Source: Pseudomonas fluorescens
GTDB lineage: Bacteria; Pseudomonadota; Gammaproteobacteria; Pseudomonadales; Pseudomonadaceae
Direction: 5' to 3'
DNA: 64,000 bases
NCBI RefSeq assembly: GCF_900636825.1
Contig: NZ_LR134318.1
Span: forward strand, 62,001 to 126,000
In this document: positions 18,478 to 27,629 of the stretch, piece by piece
How positions within the stretch are numbered: position 1 is the stretch's first letter
Layout: every line of letters begins with the position of its first letter
Made by a program: the position numbers and the translations under genes
Notes under the pieces: generated by a model
What the model was told of the DNA's origin: nothing
Database searches by the model: none
Seen by the model: only the letters and a program-made list of their open reading frames with translations

Positions 18478-18962
18478 CCCTCACCCCAGCCCTCTCCCGC
18501 GGGAGAGGGAGCCGACCGAGGTGTCTGGCGCCATGCATCGACCTGAAAGGTCTTGGCGATTCTGGATTCAATGCAGCACGTTCAATTCGATGTAGCTCCC
18601 CAACTTTCCCCATTCAGTCCCCTCTCCCTCTGGGAGAGGGCTAGGGTGAGGGGCTTTCAAGGGGCCGACCGAGGTGTCTGGCGCCATACATCGACCTGAA
18701 AGATCCAGGCGATTCTGGATTCAATGCAGCACGTTCAATCCGATGTAGCTCCCCAATATTCCCCATTCAGTTCCCTCTCCCTCCGGGAGAGGGCTAGGGT
18801 GAGGGGCTTTCAAAGGGCGACCGAGGTGTCTGGCGCCATACACGACCTGAAAGATCCAGGCGATTCTGGATTCAATGCAGCACGTTCAATTCGATGTAGC
18901 TCCCCAATATTCCCCATTCAGTCCCCTCTCCCTCTGGGAGAGGGCTAGGGTGAGGGGCTTTT
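18478..18962. repeat. Three tandem ~152-bp repeats framed by CCCTCTCCC/GGGAGAGGG palindromes
   Basis: Copies begin at about 18511, 18664 and 18816 (spacing 153 and 152) and are nearly identical. Each carries GACCGAGGTGTCTGGCGCCA, GGCGATTCTGGATTCAATGC and GATGTAGCTCCCCAA, and ends in a CCCTCTCC..GGGAGAGGG hairpin plus CTAGGGTGAGGGGC. A fourth hairpin at 18480-18508 is in inverted orientation, so the block has inverted ends. Short frames inside change with each copy and look noncoding. This fills the 585 bases between metQ and sco. Confidence 0.9.
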
Positions 18963-18975
18963 CGCTCTTCAGCTT

Positions 18976-19611
18976 TTATTTGCGCTCAAGCATCCCCGGC
19001 AACTGCGCAACCAGCTTGGCATTGTTCAATGGCGCTCGGATAAACCCGCGCTGCGTGCCATCCGGGCCGATCACCGCGAGGTTGCCGCTGTGATCCACCG
19101 TGTAATTCGGCTTGCTCGTATCCGCCGGAATAAACGGAATGCTCACCGCGTTCGCGACCTTCTGCAGCTCTTCAATCGAGGTCGGCGTCAGGCCGATGAA
19201 CTGCGGATCAAAGTAGCCCAGATATTGTTTCAACTGCTTCGGCGTATCGCGGTTGGGGTCAACGCTGACCAGCACGATCTGCAACTTGTCCACAGACTCC
19301 TTGGGCAGTTCGCTCTTGATCTGCCGCAGTTGCGCCAACGTCGTTGGACAAATGTCCGGACAGAAGGTGTAGCCGAAAAACAGCAGGCTCCACTTGCCTT
19401 TCAGCTCATCGATAGCGACCGGTTTACCGTCTTGATCGGTCATCGTCACGTCGGGCAGGTTGCGGCTCTGTGGCAGCAGGATAATGCCGGCGTCGATCAG
19501 TGCAGTGGGGTCGCCCTGGCCTTTGCCGCTCAGCACTTTGTTGACGGTGAGCCCGAGGATCAACGCGATCACGGCGACGAGGATGAAAACGGTTTTCTGG
19601 GTTCGGGTCAT
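18976..19611 (-). CDS. Sco/SenC copper chaperone for cytochrome c oxidase
   Basis: The 211-residue membrane-anchored thioredoxin-fold protein has an N-terminal transmembrane segment (about 8-24), the copper motif C84-PDI-C88 and the third ligand H174 in VDHSGN. It delivers copper to the CuA centre of subunit II. The frame remains open far upstream through ctaB, but MTRTQKTVF at 19611 is the family start. Its ATG overlaps the ctaB stop by four bases (ATGA), placing it last in the surf1-ctaA-ctaB-sco operon. Confidence 0.95.
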   Translation of the reverse strand: MTRTQKTVFILVAVIALILGLTVNKVLSGKGQGDPTALIDAGIILLPQSRNLPDVTMTDQDGKPVAIDELKGKWSLLFFGYTFCPDICPTTLAQLRQIKSELPKESVDKLQIVLVSVDPNRDTPKQLKQYLGYFDPQFIGLTPTSIEELQKVANAVSIPFIPADTSKPNYTVDHSGNLAVIGPDGTQRGFIRAPLNNAKLVAQLPGMLERK

Positions 19612-20507
19612 AGGTTCAACAGTAAGTAGTGGTCTACGAGCAGGGCGATAAACAACAGGAACAAGTACCAAATAGAGTACTTGAAGGTGTTGATCGCCGC
19701 GTGCGGCCGAGTGCCACGGTACAGCACCACAGCCCATTGCAGAAACCTCGCGCCCAAGGCCAGCGCGCAGATCAGATAGAGAACGCCGCTCATATGAATC
19801 ACATACGGGAGCAGACTCACCGCGAGCAGCGCGAAGGTGTACAGCAAAATGTGCACTTTGGTGTAGTGCTCGCCGTGGGTGACCGGCAACATCGGTATGT
19901 CGGCCTTGGCGTATTCCTCCTTGCGATGGATGGCCAGTGCCCAGAAATGCGGCGGTGTCCAGGCGAAGATGATCAGCACCAGCAGCAACGGTTCGGCGCT
20001 GACGTGACCGGTCGCAGCGGTCCAGCCCAGCAGCGGCGGAGCGGCGCCGGCGAGGCCACCGATGACGATATTCTGCGGTGTCGCACGTTTGAGAAACCCG
20101 GTGTAGACCACCGCGTAGCCAAGCAGCGAGGCCAGCGTCAGCCATGCCGTCAGCGGATTGGTGAACGTCAGCAACAAGGCCTGCCCGAGTAGCGCCAGCA
20201 CCAGTGCAAACGTCAGCGCCGCCGCAGGCGAAACCCGACCTTCGGCCAGCGGCCGCTTGTGGGTGCGCGCCATGACCGCATCGATGCGCCGATCGACCAC
20301 ATGGTTCACAGCGGCCGCGCCACCGGCGCACAGCGCGATGCCCAGATTGCCGAACACCAGCACTGTCCATGGCACGCCGGCACGGGTCGCGAGAAACATG
20401 CCGACCAGCGAGGTGATCAGCATCAGCACCACGACTTTCGGTTTGGTCAACTCCAGGTAATCACGCCACAGCGCTTGCGTCGGACGCTCGCCGATCAGAC
20501 TCGCCAT
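19608..20507 (-). CDS. ctaB: Protoheme IX farnesyltransferase (heme O synthase)
   Basis: The 299-residue UbiA-family integral membrane prenyltransferase (CtaB/CyoE/Cox10) has about eight to nine hydrophobic segments. The Asp-rich motif is [20 protein letters not shown] near residue 68, with a second loop around [12 protein letters not shown]. It converts heme B to heme O, the substrate of CtaA encoded just upstream. The ORF overlaps ctaA by 13 bases. Confidence 0.95.
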   Translation of the reverse strand: MASLIGERPTQALWRDYLELTKPKVVVLMLITSLVGMFLATRAGVPWTVLVFGNLGIALCAGGAAAVNHVVDRRIDAVMARTHKRPLAEGRVSPAAALTFALVLALLGQALLLTFTNPLTAWLTLASLLGYAVVYTGFLKRATPQNIVIGGLAGAAPPLLGWTAATGHVSAEPLLLVLIIFAWTPPHFWALAIHRKEEYAKADIPMLPVTHGEHYTKVHILLYTFALLAVSLLPYVIHMSGVLYLICALALGARFLQWAVVLYRGTRPHAAINTFKYSIWYLFLLFIALLVDHYLLLNL

Positions 20508-21574
20508 GGCGTTTCTCCTTTTAGAGCGATGGGCGCGATGACAGGTTTATTCGCACCAAAGCGCCAGCGCGCATGGGCCGGCCGGGTCGCCCGGACCAGG
20601 CCGGTGCGCGCGTGATAGTTGACCAGCACCAGCGTCAGTAACAGCGCCGCGCCGCCCGCGTTATGCGCAACAGCCACCGGCAGCGGCAGGTGAAACAACA
20701 CGTTGCTGACGCCGAGGGTGATTTGCGCGGCGAGGGCAATCAGCACCAATCCCGCCAGACGTGTCATGCCGACGACTTTCAACTGCCAGGCCAGCCCGAG
20801 CAGCACCAACGTCACCAGCAATGCGCCGATGCGATGGGTAAGGTGGATCGCCGTGCGTGCATCGCTGTCGAGCTGTCCGCCGAGATAATTCGGGCCGATG
20901 TGTTGGGTCAGATGAAAGCCGTTGGCGAAATCCGCTGGCGGCAACCATTGGCCGTGGCAAGTCGGGAAATCGATGCAGGCCACTGCCGCGTAATTGGAAC
21001 TGACCCAGCCACCCAAGGCGATCTGACCAATGACCAGCAACAGGCCCGCCGTCGCCCAATACTGCAAGCGCTTGGGCACGGTCAGCGCCGGCAGCACGCC
21101 GGACAATCGCAACGTCAGCAAAAACAGCAGACTCAACGTAGCGAAACCGCCGAGCAAATGCCCGGTCACCACCTGCGGCCAGAGCTTGAGCGTCACCGTC
21201 CACATGCCGAACGCCGCTTGGGCGATCACCACCGCCAGCAGAAACAGCGGCAGCTTCAGCGGCAATCCCGGATGACGCCGATTAACCCATGCGCGACCGG
21301 CCAATACCGAGATCAGCAGGCCCAGGGTGCCGGCGAAATAGCGATGGATCATCTCGTTCCAGCCTTTGTGCGCCTCTACCGGTGAGTCGGGGTAATGCAG
21401 TTCGGCATGGGCCAGTTGCGCCTCGCTTTTCGGCACGCTGATAAACCCGTAGCAGCCCGGCCAGTCCGGGCAGCCGAGGCCGGCGTGGGTCAGGCGCGTG
21501 TAAGCGCCGAGCAGTACGACAATCAATGCCAGCAGGGTGGCAAACAGCGCGAGGCGAAATCCAGGTTTGGCCAT
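20495..21574 (-). CDS. ctaA: Heme A synthase (COX15/CtaA)
   Basis: The 359-residue protein has eight predicted transmembrane helices. Conserved heme-ligand histidines lie in [12 protein letters not shown] (near 92), [11 protein letters not shown] (near 138), [11 protein letters not shown] (near 252) and [13 protein letters not shown] (near 312). An ECL1 cysteine pair type sequence, [10 protein letters not shown], lies near residue 34. It oxidises heme O to heme A for the aa3 oxidase. Confidence 0.95.
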   Translation of the reverse strand: MAKPGFRLALFATLLALIVVLLGAYTRLTHAGLGCPDWPGCYGFISVPKSEAQLAHAELHYPDSPVEAHKGWNEMIHRYFAGTLGLLISVLAGRAWVNRRHPGLPLKLPLFLLAVVIAQAAFGMWTVTLKLWPQVVTGHLLGGFATLSLLFLLTLRLSGVLPALTVPKRLQYWATAGLLLVIGQIALGGWVSSNYAAVACIDFPTCHGQWLPPADFANGFHLTQHIGPNYLGGQLDSDARTAIHLTHRIGALLVTLVLLGLAWQLKVVGMTRLAGLVLIALAAQITLGVSNVLFHLPLPVAVAHNAGGAALLLTLVLVNYHARTGLVRATRPAHARWRFGANKPVIAPIALKGETPWRV

Positions 21575-21584
21575 GACGATGCCC

Positions 21585-22178
21585 TTATCCGATGTTCGAC
21601 AGTTTCAGCAGGTGACGCAGGTCGTTAAGCAGATCCTTGCCCTTCACGTTCGGCTCGTAGCGCAGCACCAGATTGCCGTGCGGGTCGATGATCCACAGCT
21701 GCGGCGTGGCGTGGTCGGCCGCCGTCTTGCTGAAGGCACCGGCATCCAGGGGATACCGTTGCAGTTGTGGGTATTCGCGATCGAGTTTGGCGGCGTAATC
21801 GGCGGTTAATGGTTGCGCAGCAGCGAGCGCGTGGCTGGCGCGCCCGGCCTCGCGTCCGAGACCGATCTGAATCTGCCGCGCCAGGTACACCAGCTGCTGG
21901 CAATCCACTGCGCATTCCTTCGGCGCGGTCACCAGCATCTGCCAGCGTGTTTCATCTGCCTGCACACCGAGATCGGCGCGGGTCTGGCCGTTGCCGAGCA
22001 GTTCGCCGTGGTAACTGCGCCCCTCCGGCACCCAGAACTGCAATTTGTACATGCCGGTGGCGAGCAGCATCGGCCCGACCACGCCCAGCACAATCAGCAG
22101 CAACTGAATGCGCCCGCGACGGCGACTTGGGGCCGGTTTGGCCTCAGACATGCTGGGTGGATTCATGGCGTTTCCCAT
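21585..22178 (-). CDS. Membrane-anchored Sco-like thioredoxin-fold protein (probable oxidase assembly factor)
   Basis: The 197-residue protein is usually left as hypothetical in this position. AAGGAG sits 7 bases before the ATG at 22178, which fixes the start and gives a 35-base overlap with surf1. One transmembrane segment (23-45) is followed by a periplasmic domain with a CxxxC pair, C89-AVD-C93, then DH156 followed by PQLWIIDPHGN. This order matches Sco (C84xxxC88, DH174, NLAVIGPDG), so a copper or thiol-redox role in oxidase assembly is inferred. The spacing between the cysteines and the histidine is shorter than in Sco. Confidence 0.72.
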   Translation of the reverse strand: MGNAMNPPSMSEAKPAPSRRRGRIQLLLIVLGVVGPMLLATGMYKLQFWVPEGRSYHGELLGNGQTRADLGVQADETRWQMLVTAPKECAVDCQQLVYLARQIQIGLGREAGRASHALAAAQPLTADYAAKLDREYPQLQRYPLDAGAFSKTAADHATPQLWIIDPHGNLVLRYEPNVKGKDLLNDLRHLLKLSNIG

Positions 22179-22884
22179 GGCGGTTCTCCTTTGCGTTGTG
22201 CCAGCCCAAATAGATGTAGAGCCCGAGCAAAGCCGTGGCCATGGCGAACCATTGCACGGCGTAGCCGAGGTGTTTTTCCGGACCCATCGCGACCACCGGC
22301 CAATCGGTCTGATAGCTGGCCGGGCCGGGTTCGGCGCGCAGTTCGTAAGCGAAGCCGTCGCGCTCCAGGCTTCGCCACAACTTGGCTGGTTCGACAGCGG
22401 TGATGGTTTGCGGCCAGTGGTCGCTGACCGGATCGGCATGCAGCTGGAAGGTCGCACCCGGCGCAACGTAGACCCAGGCGTCGAGATTCAGCGTCTGCGT
22501 CGGCGTGGTGAATTGCGGCGGTACCCGGCGATCCGGCCATGGCAGCCAGCCGCGATTGATCAGCAACCATAAGCCGGTGCGTTGGTCCTGAAACGCTTGC
22601 AGCAGCTCGACGCCGACCTTGCCGTCACGCTGGCGGTTATCCAGCAACAGGCTGTGATCGGCGTCGAACTGGCCGTACAGGTGCACACGGCGATAAGCCG
22701 GATCGGTGCTGTTCAGCAGCTCGGTGCTGGCCATCGGCTCGGCGACTCGACGCTCTGCATAATTGGCCAGCAGCGCGGTTTTCTCCGCAGCGCGACCCAA
22801 TTGCCAGAAACCCAGCGCGACCATCAACGGCAGCAACAACGCGACCACCACCGTCGGGATCACCCCGGGGCGAAAGCGCTTCAT
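22144..22884 (-). CDS. SURF1 family oxidase assembly protein
   Basis: The 246-residue protein has two transmembrane helices, at about 10-28 and 213-230, flanking a periplasmic domain: the classic SURF1 layout. Conserved pieces are FWQLGRAAEK, the GQFDADHSLLLDNR region, LLINRGWLPWP and the C-terminal GYAVQWFAMA. It helps insert heme A into subunit I. It is the first gene of the surf1-Scolike-ctaA-ctaB-sco operon and is divergent from the DUF2909 gene. Confidence 0.93.
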   Translation of the reverse strand: MKRFRPGVIPTVVVALLLPLMVALGFWQLGRAAEKTALLANYAERRVAEPMASTELLNSTDPAYRRVHLYGQFDADHSLLLDNRQRDGKVGVELLQAFQDQRTGLWLLINRGWLPWPDRRVPPQFTTPTQTLNLDAWVYVAPGATFQLHADPVSDHWPQTITAVEPAKLWRSLERDGFAYELRAEPGPASYQTDWPVVAMGPEKHLGYAVQWFAMATALLGLYIYLGWHNAKENRHGKRHESTQHV

Positions 22885-22954
22885 GGCCGCGCCAAAAGGT
22901 CAGTCGTGGTGATCGCTATACTCAATTGCATCGCCTGTCCCCCGGAGTCTTCCC

Positions 22955-23158
22955 ATGTTCAAAGCAGCGATCGTCCTGATGCTGATTGCCACGGTGATCA
23001 GCCTGTTCAGCGGCCTGTTTTTCCTGGTCAAGGACGACAGCAGCTCCAATCGTCTGGTCATCGCCTTGAGTGTTCGGGTGGCATTGGCCGTGGTCACCGT
23101 CGGCCTGATGGCCTGGGGTTTCTACAGCGGCCAATTGGTGTCCCACGTCACGTGGTAG
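22955..23158 (+). CDS. Twin transmembrane protein, DUF2909 family
   Basis: The 67-residue protein consists of two hydrophobic helices (about 4-24 and 38-60) joined by a short loop, FLVKDDSSSNRL. GGAG lies 7 bases before the ATG. It is regularly embedded in Pseudomonas cytochrome oxidase loci, here on the strand opposite its neighbours between coxC and surf1. A role in oxidase assembly or stability is guessed from position only. Confidence 0.85.
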   Translation: MFKAAIVLMLIATVISLFSGLFFLVKDDSSSNRLVIALSVRVALAVVTVGLMAWGFYSGQLVSHVTW

Positions 23159-23170
23159 CGGCAAGCGGTC

Positions 23171-23223
23171 AGCTGCAAGCTACAAGTCAGAAGCGGTACC
23201 GCTTTGACTTGAAGCTTGCAGCT
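23171..23223. terminator. Near-perfect 53-bp palindrome (bidirectional terminator/REP-like)
   Basis: Arms AGCTGCAAGCTaCAAGTCA / TGACTTGaAGCTTGCAGCT meet at AAGCGGTACCGCTT. It lies between the convergent DUF2909 and coxC stops. A partial third copy, AGCAACTTGCAGCT, follows. Confidence 0.85.
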
Positions 23224-23241
23224 AGCAACTTGCAGCTGTTT

Positions 23242-24129
23242 TCAGAGCACATAAACGAAGAAGAACAAGCCGATCCACACCACGTCGACGAAGTGCCAAT
23301 ACCAGCTCGCCGCTTCGAAACCGAACTGGTGCTCGTTGTCGAAGTGGCCCTTCATGATGCGCATCAACATCACGAACAGAATGATCGTGCCGATGGTGAC
23401 GTGGGCGCCGTGGAAACCGGTGAGCATGAAGAACGTTGCGCCGTAGATGCCGGACCCGAGGGTCAGGCCCAATTCTTTATAGGCGTGGATGTATTCCTCG
23501 GCCTGGAAGCCGAGGAACGCGATGCCCAGCAGCACCGTGATCGCCAGCCACAGTTTCAACGCGCCGCGATGACCTTTCTTCAGCGCGTGGTGGGCGATGG
23601 TGATGGTCACGCTGGAGCTGACCAGCAGAATCGTATTGATCAGCGGCAGGCCCCACGGACTGATGACTTCCTTCGCGGGCGGGAACAGTTTCGGATCAGG
23701 CGTGTTCAGCAGCGGCCAGACAAATTCGAAATTCGGCCAGAGCATGTGCGCGATACCTTTCGGCCCTTCGCCGCCCAGCGCCGGCCCGGACACGTGGCGC
23801 ACGTAGAACAGCGCGCCGAAAAAGGCGACGAAGAACATCACCTCGGAAAAGATGAACCAGCTCATGCCCCAGCGGAACGAGCGGTCCAGTTGCGGGCTGT
23901 ACAGCCCCGCGCGACTCTCCTTGATCACTGCCCCGAACCAGCCGAACAGCATGTAAGCCAGCAACAGGCCGCCGACGAAAAAGATCAGCGGGCCGTGGGA
24001 ATCCGGGCGTGCGGCCTTCAGATCGTTGAACCAGGTCGCCAGGCCGTACACGGTGACGAACATCCCGACTGTGGCGACGATCGGCCATTTGCTCTGGGCC
24101 GGGACGTAATAGTGCTCATGAGTTGCCAT
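23242..24129 (-). CDS. coxC: Cytochrome c oxidase subunit III
   Basis: The 295-residue membrane protein begins MATHEHYYVPAQSKWP and has seven predicted helices. The subunit III signature includes RSFRWGMSWFIFSEVMFF and, in the C-terminal half, GFHGAHVTIGTI and WYWHFVDVVWIGLF. It stabilises the subunit I proton uptake path. It lies 25 bases downstream of ctaG in the coxB-coxA-ctaG-coxC operon and ends before a long palindrome. Confidence 0.96.
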   Translation of the reverse strand: MATHEHYYVPAQSKWPIVATVGMFVTVYGLATWFNDLKAARPDSHGPLIFFVGGLLLAYMLFGWFGAVIKESRAGLYSPQLDRSFRWGMSWFIFSEVMFFVAFFGALFYVRHVSGPALGGEGPKGIAHMLWPNFEFVWPLLNTPDPKLFPPAKEVISPWGLPLINTILLVSSSVTITIAHHALKKGHRGALKLWLAITVLLGIAFLGFQAEEYIHAYKELGLTLGSGIYGATFFMLTGFHGAHVTIGTIILFVMLMRIMKGHFDNEHQFGFEAASWYWHFVDVVWIGLFFFVYVL

Positions 24130-24154
24130 TTATTGTTCTCCTTATCGGGCACGC

Positions 24155-24706
24155 TCAACCGCCAGTGTTAACAGCCACCGGAGGATGTCGGGCGGTGATA
24201 TCGAACAGCGTGTAGGACAGCGTCAGGTGCTTCACTTCCTTGGGCATGTCGCGGTCAACGATGAAACGCACGGGCATCTCGATCTGTTCACCGGGCTGCA
24301 GCACCTGCTGGGTAAAACAAAAACATTCGGTCTTGTGGAAAAACGCTGCCGCGTTGCTCGGCGCGATGCTCGGCACCGCTTGCGCGCTCATCGGTTTGTC
24401 GGTGGGATTGCGCGCGATGAACACCATCTCGTTGACCGCGCCGGGGTTGGCGGTCAGCTCGTCGTGCTTGGGGTAAAAGTCCCATGGCATGTCGGCGGTG
24501 TTGGTCGACAAGAACTGCACGCGCACCTGGCGCGAGGTGTCGACCACTTGCTCGCCCGCGTATTGCCCGCCGGTCTTGCCGTTGATGCCGAAGGCTTTGC
24601 ACATCACGTCGTAGAGCGGCACCAGGGCAAAACCAAAGACAAACATCGCCACCACCACCAGCAACAGGCGGGTGACGAGTTTCTTCAGCGAGATCGAGTC
24701 AGCCAT
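24155..24706 (-). CDS. ctaG: Cytochrome c oxidase assembly protein CtaG (Cox11)
   Basis: The 183-residue copper chaperone for the CuB site of subunit I has a single N-terminal transmembrane anchor (about 12-32). Its periplasmic beta domain has the copper motif ECFCFTQQ (CxC) near residue 127. It sits between coxA and coxC, as usual. A REP doublet separates it from the coxA stop. Confidence 0.95.
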   Translation of the reverse strand: MADSISLKKLVTRLLLVVVAMFVFGFALVPLYDVMCKAFGINGKTGGQYAGEQVVDTSRQVRVQFLSTNTADMPWDFYPKHDELTANPGAVNEMVFIARNPTDKPMSAQAVPSIAPSNAAAFFHKTECFCFTQQVLQPGEQIEMPVRFIVDRDMPKEVKHLTLSYTLFDITARHPPVAVNTGG

Positions 24707-24731
24707 GGTTCATGCCTCCCCCGAGAACCCC

Positions 24732-24819
24732 TGTGGGAGCGAGCCTGCTCGCGAAGCAGACGCCGCGGTGCGTCAGACACACCGCGTCATCGTTCTTCGC
24801 GAGCAGGCTCGCTCCCACA
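24732..24819. repeat. REP doublet between coxA and ctaG
   Basis: Inverted arms TGTGGGAGCGAGCCTGCTCGCGAAG / CTTCGCGAGCAGGCTCGCTCCCACA surround a 37-base centre. The position inside an operon suggests it shapes differential mRNA stability between the abundant subunit I message and the assembly factor. Confidence 0.9.
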
Positions 24820-24832
24820 AAGAGATCCGTGT

Positions 24833-26419
24833 TCATTTCACTTCCGGCGGTGTGGTGAAGGTGTGATACGGCGCCGGTGACGGCACGCTCCATTCCAGTC
24901 CTTCGGCGCCATCCCACGGTTTGGCCGGTGCCGGTGGGCCGCCACGGATGGTCTTGATCACAATGAACAGGAAGAAAATCTGCGTGGCGCCGAACATGAA
25001 CGCGCCGATCGACGAGACCATGTTGAAGTCGGCGAACTGCAGGTTGTAGTCCGGAATCCGTCGCGGCATGCCCGCCAGCCCAACGAAGTGCATGGGAAAG
25101 AAGGTCAGGTTCATACCGACGAACGACAGCCAGAAATGCAGCTTGCCGAGGGTTTCGTCGTACATGTGCCCGGTCCACTTCGGCAGCCAGTAATAGGCCG
25201 AGGCGAAGATGCCGAAAATCGCTCCCGGCACCAGCACATAGTGGAAGTGCGCGACCACAAAGTAGGTGTCCTGATACTGGAAGTCCGCCGGGGCGATAGC
25301 CAGCATCAACCCGGAAAAGCCGCCAATGGAAAACAGGATGACGAACGCCACCGCAAACAGCATCGGCGTCTCGAAGGTCATCGAGCCTTGCCACATGGTG
25401 CTGGCCCAGTTGAACACTTTCACCCCGGTCGGCACGGCGATCAGCATGGTCGCGTACATGAAGAACAACTCGCCCACCAGCGGGATGCCGACCACGAACA
25501 TGTGGTGCGCCCAGACGATGAACGACAGGAAGGCGATGCTCGCGGTGGCGTAGACCATCGAGGTGTAGCCGAACAACGGCTTGCGCGCGAAGGTCGGGAT
25601 GATCTGGCTGACCGCGCCGAAGGCCGGCAGGATCATGATGTACACCTCGGGATGCCCGAAGAACCAGAACACATGCTGGAACAGCACCGGATCACCGCCG
25701 CCGGCCGCGCTGAAGAAACTGGTGCCGAAGTGGATGTCCATCAGCATCATCGTCACGCACCCGGCCAGCACAGGCATCACCGCGATCAACAGGAACGCGG
25801 TGATCAGCCAGGTCCAGACGAACAGCGGCATTTTCATCAGGGTCATGCCGGGGGCGCGCAGGTTGAGGATGGTTGCGACCACGTTGATCGCGCCCATGAT
25901 CGAACTGATGCCCATCAAGTGAATGGCAAAAATGAAAAACGTCACGCTTTCCGGCGCATAGGTCGTCGACAGCGGCGCATAGAACGTCCAGCCGAAATTC
26001 GGCCCGCCACCGGGTGTGAACAACGTCGACACCAGCAGCAGGAACGCGGCCGGTAACAGCCAGAAGCTGAAGTTGTTCATCCGTGGCAGGGCCATGTCCG
26101 GCGCGCCGACCATCAGCGGGATCATCCAGTTGGCGAGGCCGACGAACGCCGGCATCACCGCGCCGAAGACCATCACCAGGCCATGCATGGTAGTCATCTG
26201 GTTGAAGAACGCCGGCTCGACGATCTGCAGCCCGGGTTGGAACAGCTCGGCGCGAATCACCATGGCGAACGAGCCGCCGAGGAGGAACATGCAGAACGCA
26301 AACCACAGATACAGCGTGCCGATGTCCTTGTGGTTGGTGGTCAGCACCCAGCGCATCAGGCCTTTGGCCGGACCGTGGGCGTGGTCGGCGTGACCGTGGT
26401 CATCGATGACAGCGCTCAT
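24833..26419 (-). CDS. coxA: Cytochrome c oxidase subunit I (aa3 type)
   Basis: The 528-residue catalytic subunit has twelve membrane helices and intact heme-copper signatures. TTMHGLVMVFG carries a heme a ligand. WFFGHPEVYIMILPAFG holds the CuB His-Tyr crosslink and the K-channel type Glu-free segment, and VWAHHMFVVG has the CuB histidine pair. VVAHFHYVLVPG has the heme a3 and second heme a ligands. It reduces oxygen to water and pumps protons. A His/Asp-rich N-terminus (DDHGHADHAHGP) precedes the first helix. Confidence 0.97.
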   Translation of the reverse strand: MSAVIDDHGHADHAHGPAKGLMRWVLTTNHKDIGTLYLWFAFCMFLLGGSFAMVIRAELFQPGLQIVEPAFFNQMTTMHGLVMVFGAVMPAFVGLANWMIPLMVGAPDMALPRMNNFSFWLLPAAFLLLVSTLFTPGGGPNFGWTFYAPLSTTYAPESVTFFIFAIHLMGISSIMGAINVVATILNLRAPGMTLMKMPLFVWTWLITAFLLIAVMPVLAGCVTMMLMDIHFGTSFFSAAGGGDPVLFQHVFWFFGHPEVYIMILPAFGAVSQIIPTFARKPLFGYTSMVYATASIAFLSFIVWAHHMFVVGIPLVGELFFMYATMLIAVPTGVKVFNWASTMWQGSMTFETPMLFAVAFVILFSIGGFSGLMLAIAPADFQYQDTYFVVAHFHYVLVPGAIFGIFASAYYWLPKWTGHMYDETLGKLHFWLSFVGMNLTFFPMHFVGLAGMPRRIPDYNLQFADFNMVSSIGAFMFGATQIFFLFIVIKTIRGGPPAPAKPWDGAEGLEWSVPSPAPYHTFTTPPEVK

Positions 26420-26501
26420 GGCCGGTCTCCTTCACGTGAGTGGACGGGGCAGGCCGGTGCGCGGGGCGCCGACCGATTCACGAAGTACGCAATTGACCGG
26501 C

Positions 26502-27629
26502 TCATTTGCTTTCCGCCTGTTTCAGCTCCAGCACTTCTTTTGGCGTGACCATGTCGCCCTTGTTATTGCCCCAGGCGTTACGTTCGTAAGTCACGACCGC
26601 TGCGATATCGACTTCCGACAGCTGCTTGCCGAACGCCGCCATGGCGGTGCCGGGCTTGCCGTGGAAGACAATGCTCAGGTGACCTTCTTTCGGCCCGGTG
26701 GCGATTTTCGAGCCTTTCAGTGCCGGGAACATCGGCGGCAGGCCCTGGCCTTCGGCCTGGTGACAGGCCACGCACGTGATGTGGTAGACCTTGTCGCCGC
26801 GCTCCTTGAGCTCGTCGAGGGTCCATTCCTTACTGGTCAGTTCTTTGAGCTGCGCCGCTTCGGCTTTGCGCTCGGCGAGCCATTTTTCGTAGTCGGCCTT
26901 TTCCTTGACCTCGACCACGATCGGCATGAAGCCATGATCCTTGCCGCACAGTTCGGCGCACTGGCCACGGTAGAGGCCGGGCTTGTCGATGCGCGTCCAG
27001 GCTTCATTGACGAAGCCCGGAATCGCATCGCGCTTGACCGCAAAGGCTGGCACCCACCACGAGTGGATGACGTCAGCCGAGGTCACCAGAAAGCGCACCT
27101 TGGCGCCAACAGGCAGCACCAGCGGCTTGTCGACTTCGAGCAGGTAATGCTCGCCCTTGGCTTGCTGGTTGTGAATCTGTTCGGCGGGGGTGGCCAGGTT
27201 GCTGAAAAACTCGACGTCCTGGCCCAGGTATTTGTAGTGCCATTTCCATTGATAGCCGGTGACCTGGATATCGATGTCCGGCTCGCTGGTGTCGTACATC
27301 TTGATCAGCGTCGCGGTGGCAGGGACGGCCATGGCTACCAGAATCAGCAGCGGCACGATCGTCCACATGATTTCGACGCCGGTGCTTTCATGGAATTTTG
27401 CGGCGACCTGCCCGGTGGAACGGCGATGTACCATCATCGACCAGAACATGGCGCCGAAGACGATGACCCCGATCACCACACAGATCCAGAAAATGGTCAT
27501 GTGCAGGTCGAATACTGCGTGACTGATTTCAGTCGCTCCAGGCGCCATATTCACAGTCCAGGCCGCGTTGGCCTGGCTGAAAATCGACCACAACAGGAGG
27601 CCCATCCAGACGTGTGGATGTCGCATCAT
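26502..27629 (-). CDS. coxB: Cytochrome c oxidase subunit II with C-terminal cytochrome c domain
   Basis: The 375-residue subunit has a signal peptide, two transmembrane helices (about 45-65 and 90-110), and a cupredoxin domain with the CuA ligands (HSWWVPAF; GQCAELCGKDHGFM). A fused cytochrome c module follows, with heme motif CVACH and MFPAL around residues 280-370. The fusion makes this a caa3-type oxidase that can take electrons from small cytochromes such as c4 or c5. It is the first gene of the operon; the 370-base region upstream holds the promoter. Confidence 0.95.
   Translation of the reverse strand: MMRHPHVWMGLLLWSIFSQANAAWTVNMAPGATEISHAVFDLHMTIFWICVVIGVIVFGAMFWSMMVHRRSTGQVAAKFHESTGVEIMWTIVPLLILVAMAVPATATLIKMYDTSEPDIDIQVTGYQWKWHYKYLGQDVEFFSNLATPAEQIHNQQAKGEHYLLEVDKPLVLPVGAKVRFLVTSADVIHSWWVPAFAVKRDAIPGFVNEAWTRIDKPGLYRGQCAELCGKDHGFMPIVVEVKEKADYEKWLAERKAEAAQLKELTSKEWTLDELKERGDKVYHITCVACHQAEGQGLPPMFPALKGSKIATGPKEGHLSIVFHGKPGTAMAAFGKQLSEVDIAAVVTYERNAWGNNKGDMVTPKEVLELKQAESK

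Noticed and set aside
18405..18948. Small ORFs of 72-79 codons within the tandem repeats
   Set aside because: They repeat with the DNA unit, differ in frame use between copies and lack ribosome sites.
18478..18962. CRISPR array
   Set aside because: Unit length of about 152 bp with no short repeat-spacer alternation and no cas genes.
19612..20370. Apparent N-terminal extension fusing ctaB antiphase sequence to Sco
   Set aside because: The extension lies in an alternate frame of ctaB. Sco has a normal start with a membrane anchor at 19611.
22582..24171. Long plus-strand frames over coxC/surf1 (529 codons) and over coxB (26406-27755) and coxA
   Set aside because: Antisense to clearly assigned oxidase genes; no recognisable domains, starts or ribosome sites.
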